From NCBI GenBank assembly GCA_900767015.1, contig CAAFXQ010000216.1, positions 1 to 10,501 on the forward strand: DNA of 10,501 bases, in the 5' to 3' direction. Position numbers and translations under genes: made by a program. Below, piece by piece: positions 6,042-10,501 of this stretch; position 1 is the stretch's first letter; each line of letters begins with the position of its first letter. The notes beneath the pieces are model-generated. The model was not told the DNA's origin, did not search any database, and saw only the letters and a program-made list of their open reading frames with translations. This DNA is from Clostridia bacterium (lineage in GTDB: Bacteria > Bacillota > Clostridia > Oscillospirales > Acutalibacteraceae).

Positions 6042-7604
6042 TTAATATTTAAAATCGTAAGCTTCGTTCATCACGCCCTCAAGAGCGAGCGCAATCGAAA
6101 TATCGGACAGCTCACCGGTTATGCTGCCGCTGAGCGGAAGCTTTACGGTAAGCTTTTTAAGCTTGCCGCTGCTGTTGACATAAGCGGTAAGCGTCGCTCC
6201 CGGGTATTCCATAGAAGCCGCCGTAATCTGTGCCATGGCAGGAAGTTCCAATGTGGCAAGATTGAGCGGGTCAAGACAGGAGTTGTGTCCGTTCGGATTT
6301 ACGGTATTGGTGCCGTCGAAGCTTGCCTTCTCGGCCTTCAGCCGGATCGTCATCTGATATCCGTCGGAAAAGCCTTTTACGGTAGCAGACGAAACATAGG
6401 CTTCTTTTAAGGCGGCCGCTCTGCCTGACGGCGTGATATAGGTATTGAGGTCAACACGGTTGCCGTCCTGATCCTTTGCGACACCGTTTTTGACGGTGAT
6501 GGTGTCGTCAGACGGTGTCAGGAAAGACTGAAGAAGCTTGTCGATCGTACCCTGTAAATAGGACACCGAGCAATCCGTGCATGTGAGCGAAACGGTACCT
6601 GTTTTATGCATGGTCATGTTCCGTTCGGTTTTGGCGTTGTTGACAAGCGCATTATAAACGGCGCAGATTTCACGGGTCGTAGACGGAACCACCTTTGTAT
6701 TCACGGACGATGAACCGAAAGACGTCGTAAACGCAAATTGCGTTGCGGCGGAATAAACGTAAGAAGAACCGATCTTTTTATACGAACGGATCCGTACGGT
6801 ATAGTTTGTTCCGGCTGAAAGCCCCTTGAGCGTCGCCTTGTTCGCTGTCACGGTGGCTTTCTTCACCCAGCCTGAGCCGGACTTGAGATAGACCTGATAG
6901 CCTGAAGCGGAGCTGACGGCTTTCCAGGAAAGCGTCGCCGAAGAAGCGGTGGCCGCACTGAGCTTGACAGAGGTCGGAGCGGTGAGGGCACACTTGGCGC
7001 TGACTGCGGAAGAAAGCGGCCCGTAGTACGTCTTTCCGCTTACGGTGCGGTAAGCCCGGACACGGTACTGATAGGTCACGCCGAGCTTTGCCCCGGTGAA
7101 GGCTCTGCTGTTGGCGGTGGTTTTCGCTTTATAGACCCATTTGCCGCCGGAATAGGTATAAATCTGATAGCCGGTGGCGCCGGCGACCTTGCTCCAGCTG
7201 AGGGTGAAGCCGGTTTCAGAAGCAGCGGACGCCTTCAGACCTTTTACGGCGGAAAGAGCGGTCTTGACAGAAACTGTCGGTGACGCTTTTCCGTAGGTCG
7301 TCCGGAAAAGTCCCTTGTCATAGGCTCTGACACGGTATTGATAGGTCGTGTTGAATTTCAGATTTTTGTGGGTATAGGCGGTCTTATCCGTTGTTGCGAT
7401 TTTTTTCCAATCCTTGCCCGAGGCGACATACACCTCGTAGCCGTCGGCGCCCGAAACGCCCGACCAGGAAAGGGTGACGCTGTTGTACGATGCGGTGGCT
7501 TTCGGTTTTGAAACCGTGCCGAGCGCAAAAGCGAACACACAGGTCGAAAAAATCACGGACAGACACAAAAGCACAGCCGCAAAATTCTTAAGGGTTTTCT
7601 TCAT
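6042..7604 (-). CDS. Secreted three-FN3 protein with the shared C-terminal domain
   Basis: This 520-residue protein has a signal peptide (about 1-28, ending FALG), FN3 domains at about 31-115, 118-205 and 208-294, and the shared C-terminal domain at about 305-520. The latter starts TTREICAVYNALVNN, contains TVKNGVAK, ITPSGRAAAL, a DGYQMTIRLKAE strand and SSGKLKKL, and ends AYDFKY. It is the closest paralogue of the 796-aa protein: residues 1-294 match it gaplessly and mostly identically, but the 796-aa protein then inserts about 260 residues of extra FN3-like modules, and the C-terminal domains are much more divergent. AAGGAGG sits 8 bases upstream of the ATG. It begins only 27 bases after the 737-aa gene, so co-transcription is very likely. 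There is no wall-sorting motif and no catalytic domain. Confidence 0.88.
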   Translation of the reverse strand: MKKTLKNFAAVLLCLSVIFSTCVFAFALGTVSKPKATASYNSVTLSWSGVSGADGYEVYVASGKDWKKIATTDKTAYTHKNLKFNTTYQYRVRAYDKGLFRTTYGKASPTVSVKTALSAVKGLKASAASETGFTLSWSKVAGATGYQIYTYSGGKWVYKAKTTANSRAFTGAKLGVTYQYRVRAYRTVSGKTYYGPLSSAVSAKCALTAPTSVKLSAATASSATLSWKAVSSASGYQVYLKSGSGWVKKATVTANKATLKGLSAGTNYTVRIRSYKKIGSSYVYSAATQFAFTTSFGSSSVNTKVVPSTTREICAVYNALVNNAKTERNMTMHKTGTVSLTCTDCSVSYLQGTIDKLLQSFLTPSDDTITVKNGVAKDQDGNRVDLNTYITPSGRAAALKEAYVSSATVKGFSDGYQMTIRLKAEKASFDGTNTVNPNGHNSCLDPLNLATLELPAMAQITAASMEYPGATLTAYVNSSGKLKKLTVKLPLSGSITGELSDISIALALEGVMNEAYDFKY

Positions 7605-7631
7605 ATATATCTCCTCCTTAATCTAACAATG

Positions 7632-9845
7632 TTAGCTCCACAGGAAATAGAACATCTGCTCAATATCAAAGGTCAGCGGGATATCATCTTCCCCGTCGTT
7701 TACGGTAACGGTAACCGTGCTTGTGACCTTGAGATTATCAAAAAGACCGTTTTGAATTTTCGTGTACTGCTGAGAAACCACTGTTTTATCGTAATGTACC
7801 GAAACCACACAAAGACCGGTATCGGCTTCGATTTTTGCGGTGTCGATCGGCGGGGCAAGAAGCTTTTCGGGCTCGGTGTCGGCCGTCTGATCTTCAAGAA
7901 CAAAACCGACCCGAAAGCCGTTCTGATCGGATCCGACACTGACTTTTTCCTCGTCAAGCTCGTCTGCGGTAAGACGGAAAGGACGAAGAATGCTGTCAGG
8001 TGTGATGCCGCTTGTTTCTTCGATCCCGTCGACAAAGTCATACTGCGCAAAAGGCAGGAACAAAGACGAAACGGCGGCCGAAACCTTTTCGGCGTTTACG
8101 GTATGGGGATTATTGACACCGGCAGTGACTTTCTGTTTCAGTAACAGCGTAAAGCTTTCATCGGTGCTTCTTGTTGCGCCGAATGCCTTAACGAAGGAAC
8201 TGACCGCCTGTTCGGGCGTTGTCGGAATGTACTGAGTTTCAGCGGTGATGCTGACGGGGATGCTGAAATAATCGACCGACCGACGAGTGCTGTACGCCTT
8301 TATCGAAACGGTATAGCATTTTCCCGGCATAAGACCGGAAAGCTCGGCTGATGTGTCGGACGCATCGAGCGTAAGCGTTTTTGCTTCCTGCCCGTCCGCC
8401 GAATACGAAAGAGTATAGCCGCTGATGTTGTCCGCCTTGTTCCATTCGACGGTAAGCTTATCAAAGCCGGCTGAATCCGCTTTCACCCGCAGTCCCTCGA
8501 CGGCGGCGGGGGTTGTCGAAATATAAAACAGACCCGAATGGGATTTGGCGGCTACTTTTTTCGTGCCGTCGAGCGAATACGCTTTTACGGCGAAGCCGTA
8601 TTCCCGGTTGGGGCTGAGCTTGTCGGCGGTATAGCTGACGGAAGCCGTACGGGCAATCAGGGTGTACTTCTTTGCGGTAAAGTCATAGGAATAGACATTG
8701 TAGCCGTCTGCGTACGCCGCCGGCTTCCACGAAAAGGTGACCTTGTCGGTCGAGGAGGACGTTCCGGTCATGCCGGTGACCTTATCGGCATAGATGACCT
8801 TAGCGGTAAAGGTCGGACTCGCCTGGCCGCCGTATGTCAGCTTCCCGATTTTGCTGTATCCCTTGACACGGTACAGATCCGTCGAATAGTACGGACGGTT
8901 TTTGATGGTGCAGTAGGTTTTGGTTGTGTCACCGAGTGTGACCCATTTTTTGGTTTTCGTATCGTACCGGTAAACCCGATAGGCGGTTGCGCCCTCGATC
9001 TTCGCCCAGTCAAGGCGGTAGCCCGTGAGCGTCATTTTGCTCTGTTTTAAAATCTGTCCCCGTGCGGGAAGAACGGTGACCGCCGTACTGACAGTCTTTC
9101 CGCTTCCATCCCTGGCTTTGCAGGTGACAGTCACCTTGCCGAGCTTCAGGGCTTTCATCGTGCCGTCGGAAGCGACGGTCAGAACGCTTGTATCACTCGA
9201 TGTGTAAGACAGCCGGCTGTCATAGACAACACCGGGACTTACGGTCACGCTGAGCTTTTGCGGCTGACCCAAAATGACCGTCGCCGAAGAAGCGGCGCTA
9301 AGCGAGCTTACATAGCGGTAGCCGAGACGGACAGCTTTTTGGGTCCTTATGTACTTTTCGGCCGCACTGCCCTTGACGACATAGGCCGTGATATCTTTCG
9401 GACAGCCGGTGAAAATATTCGTGCCGAAATTCTTGACGGCGGAGCCGAATACGACAGACTTCAGATTGGTGCAGAACCAGAAAACCGAGTCGCCCATCGT
9501 AACAAGCTTTGTCGGAAGAATGACCTTCGTCAGCGAGGTGCATTCATTGAAAACGGCGTCTCCGATTGCCGTAACGGTCGACGGAAGCGTAACCTTTGTG
9601 ACCTTTCTGTTTTCCCAAAAGGCGTAATCATTGATTTTGGTAACCGTCGCCGTACCGACCTTTGACGGAACGCTGACCGTGCTTTGTGAGCCGGTGTATT
9701 CAACGAGGGCGGCCGTTTTGCCGTTGACGTCGAAGACATAGTCGCCGGACTTGACGGTTTTTGCACTTGCGCAAACCGTAAGCACCGCAAAAAGCGACAG
9801 GCAGAAAGCCAAGAAGGTCAAAGATCTGAAAGTATTCTTTTTCAT
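7632..9845 (-). CDS. Secreted BspA-like LRR_5/Big_2/FN3 protein with the shared C-terminal domain
   Basis: This 737-residue protein leads the leftward operon. Signal peptide about 1-28 (to CASA); residues about 33-165 hold BspA-type leucine-rich repeats (LRR_5), seen as AF....KVTKVTLP, VFNECTSLTKVILP and VFWFCTNLKSVVF, closing with ITAYVVKGSAAEKYI. A Big_2-like domain follows at about 180-258 (SYTSSDTSVLTVASDG, GKVTVTCKA). Three FN3-like domains lie at about 265-350, 355-445 and 448-538. Residues about 542-737 are a divergent copy of the shared C-terminal domain, with ITPDSILRPF, NGFRVGFVLE and an aromatic final strand (FYFLWS). BspA-like LRR proteins are commonly surface adhesins in gut and oral bacteria. 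No wall anchor is seen. The ATG is followed by MKKN and a clean signal peptide, yet no Shine-Dalgarno sequence lies at normal distance; an AAGGAAAGGAA stretch sits about 55 bases upstream behind a GC-rich hairpin. Confidence 0.88.
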   Translation of the reverse strand: MKKNTFRSLTFLAFCLSLFAVLTVCASAKTVKSGDYVFDVNGKTAALVEYTGSQSTVSVPSKVGTATVTKINDYAFWENRKVTKVTLPSTVTAIGDAVFNECTSLTKVILPTKLVTMGDSVFWFCTNLKSVVFGSAVKNFGTNIFTGCPKDITAYVVKGSAAEKYIRTQKAVRLGYRYVSSLSAASSATVILGQPQKLSVTVSPGVVYDSRLSYTSSDTSVLTVASDGTMKALKLGKVTVTCKARDGSGKTVSTAVTVLPARGQILKQSKMTLTGYRLDWAKIEGATAYRVYRYDTKTKKWVTLGDTTKTYCTIKNRPYYSTDLYRVKGYSKIGKLTYGGQASPTFTAKVIYADKVTGMTGTSSSTDKVTFSWKPAAYADGYNVYSYDFTAKKYTLIARTASVSYTADKLSPNREYGFAVKAYSLDGTKKVAAKSHSGLFYISTTPAAVEGLRVKADSAGFDKLTVEWNKADNISGYTLSYSADGQEAKTLTLDASDTSAELSGLMPGKCYTVSIKAYSTRRSVDYFSIPVSITAETQYIPTTPEQAVSSFVKAFGATRSTDESFTLLLKQKVTAGVNNPHTVNAEKVSAAVSSLFLPFAQYDFVDGIEETSGITPDSILRPFRLTADELDEEKVSVGSDQNGFRVGFVLEDQTADTEPEKLLAPPIDTAKIEADTGLCVVSVHYDKTVVSQQYTKIQNGLFDNLKVTSTVTVTVNDGEDDIPLTFDIEQMFYFLWS

Positions 9846-9858
9846 CGTAAACTGTCCG

Positions 9859-9915
9859 GGCCGCAGCCGGTTGATTCCGGGCGTAAGCTGTAAGCGGCCG
9901 TTCCTTTCCTTTTTT
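9859..9915 (-). promoter_or_regulatory. GC-rich leader hairpin between a distant SD-like run and the 737-aa start
   Basis: GGCCGC (9859-9864) pairs with GCGGCC (9894-9899), with an inner CCGG/CCGG pairing (9867-9870 with 9877-9880). On the minus strand an AAAGGAAAGGAA run (about 9901-9912) lies just before the hairpin and the ATG (9843-9845) 13 bases after it. Folding would bring the purine run within about 14-15 bases of the start codon, which has no nearer ribosome binding site. Confidence 0.4.
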
Positions 9916-9980
9916 TATTTTTTATTTTGAAGATTCGCCGCAAAAGGCGGCATGATAAGCAGAATAAATGATACACAGTA

Positions 9981-10009
9981 ATATTACCACTTTTCAAAAG
10001 AAAAAACAA
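9981..10009 (-). promoter_or_regulatory. Probable promoter of the four-gene surface operon
   Basis: Minus strand: -35 TTGTTT (10004-10009), 17-base spacer, -10 TAATAT (9981-9986). The -10 sits within a perfect 10-bp palindrome GTAATATTAC (9978-9987). An alternative pairing is TTGAAA (9992-9997) with an 18-base spacer and TATCAT (9968-9973). Either gives a leader of roughly 115-130 bases. Confidence 0.5.
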
Positions 10010-10117
10010 CGTTATTTTTATGATTGAATTGTAAATTTTTGGTTGTCGGTCGCAAGGCGGCTCCAATCCCGGGGGTGCACGGCACTTAATTGAAAGCTGA
10101 CAGCCCGAGCCGTTAGA

Positions 10118-10161
10118 TTTTAATGAATAATGAAAAATGAATAATGAATAATTGTGGTCGC
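10118..10161 (+). repeat. 7-base tandem repeat joined to GTGGTCGC, right copy
   Basis: Four units of period 7 (TAATGAA, TAATGAA, AAATGAA, TAATGAA; 10121-10148) are followed by TAATTGTGGTCGC. The left edge has the same ends in inverse orientation with two units (182-211). Confidence 0.7.
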
Positions 10162-10297
10162 GGGTCGGCTCGGTTCCGAAGCAAAGTCGCTGTCCGCAGA
10201 GTTTGATTTTTTTGTGTGGGGAAGTTTGTAGATTTAAAAAATGACGGAAAGTCGGGTGCGTTCGAGAAAGTATTTCGATAAATATTAGTTTGTCGGG

Positions 10298-10340
10298 ACT
10301 CCCTCAGTCACTTCGTGACAGCTCCCTCAAAGAGGGAGCC
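10298..10340 (+). repeat. Tripartite hairpin repeat, copy 1 at right edge
   Basis: ACTCCCTCA is followed by a GTCAC-TTC-GTGAC hairpin (10307-10319) and a GCTCCCTC-AAA-GAGGGAGC hairpin (10321-10339). Bases 10298-10329 are an exact inverted match to 6-37. Confidence 0.8.
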
Positions 10341-10373
10341 GATTATCATCAACCTAAAAGAAAGGCAATATAG

Positions 10374-10417
10374 CCTCCCTCGTGAGGGAGGTGGCGGCGT
10401 CAGCCGTCGGAGGGAGT
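10374..10417 (-). repeat. Tripartite hairpin repeat, copy 2 (opposite orientation)
   Basis: Read on the minus strand it has ACTCCCTCC, then a GACGGC/GCCGCC hairpin, then CCTCCCTC-AC-GAGGGAGG. The layout is the same as copy 1, but the central hairpin has an unrelated sequence. GAGTTTTACCGAGTG at 10428-10442 follows and matches 54-68 inverted. Confidence 0.75.
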
Positions 10418-10459
10418 AAGCTAAGCAGAGTTTTACCGAGTGCCGACGGGCAGTGAGAA

Positions 10460-10501
10460 ACCCCTCTGTCAGCAAAGCTGACATCTCCCCTTTCAGGGGA
10501 G
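10460..10501 (+). repeat. Tripartite hairpin repeat, copy 3 (cut by window end)
   Basis: ACCCCTCT is followed by a GTCAGC-AAA-GCTGAC hairpin (10469-10483) and a CTCCCC-TTTCA-GGGGAG hairpin (10485-10501). It is again the same three-part plan with different stem sequences. The unit may continue beyond the window. Confidence 0.7.

Larger units (their letters stand above)
9846..10501. other. Gene-free right edge: operon leader, then repeat modules
   Basis: No supported gene lies here; an open frame at 9842-10066 on the minus strand covers the AT-rich promoter and leader and has no ribosome binding site. The first 165 bases contain the leader and probable promoter of the 737-aa gene, including a small GCCGC/GCGGC hairpin (9937-9951). 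Bases 10020-10117 show nothing I can name. From 10118 onward the sequence is repeat modules: an AT-rich 7-base tandem, then three copies of a tripartite hairpin repeat, the last cut by the window end. Confidence 0.7.

Noticed and set aside
9842..10066. 74-aa minus-strand open frame in the operon leader
   Set aside because: It spans the promoter and hairpins, has no ribosome binding site and overlaps the start of the 737-aa gene. It is not a believable leader peptide.
10298..10501. CRISPR array at the right edge
   Set aside because: Units are in alternating orientation, with unequal spacing and changing stem sequences, and no cas gene is present. They are hairpin repeats.

Overview
The window looks like a piece of a Clostridia (Bacillota) chromosome, most likely from an anaerobic gut lineage of the Oscillospirales/Ruminococcaceae type. 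The reasons are strong AGGAGG-type ribosome binding sites, sigma-A style -35/-10 promoters, a PflX-like radical SAM protein next to a type III pantothenate kinase, and long secreted proteins built from FN3, BspA-type leucine-rich and Big_2 domains. Assignment below class level is inference from style, not from a marker gene.

Layout. Bases 1-267 hold no gene, only dispersed repeat modules. A radical SAM gene (268-1140, minus, TTG start) and coaX (1289-2065, plus) diverge from overlapping promoters. The coaX mRNA begins with a long imperfect hairpin whose 3' arm could instead pair with the Shine-Dalgarno sequence. coaX ends at a strong terminator that faces the terminator of the leftward block. 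From 2220 to 9845 everything reads leftward: a 737-aa LRR_5/Big_2/FN3 protein first, then a 520-aa three-FN3 protein, a 796-aa multi-FN3 protein, a 333-aa membrane-anchored protein, and a 63-aa single-pass membrane protein with its own near-perfect promoter. Bases 9846-10501 hold the probable promoter and leader of the block, then more repeat modules.

The main observation is that the four large leftward genes end in what looks like the same roughly 200-residue C-terminal domain, which I do not recognise as a named family. It sits behind four different front ends: a membrane anchor plus S/T/P-rich stalk, three FN3 domains, five or six FN3-like domains, or LRR_5 + Big_2 + FN3. Gaps between the genes are 27, 80 and 60 bases, so they are probably co-expressed as a secreted surface system. 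One paralogue is tethered to the membrane and three are exported without any visible wall anchor. A plausible but untested model is that the shared domain mediates assembly or attachment, with the FN3/LRR parts contacting glycans, host or neighbouring cells.

The two ends of the window carry related repeat modules in inverted orientation, including a 32-base exact inverted match, so the gene block lies between inverted composite repeats. Because such modules are probably dispersed through the genome, this does not by itself show a mobile element.
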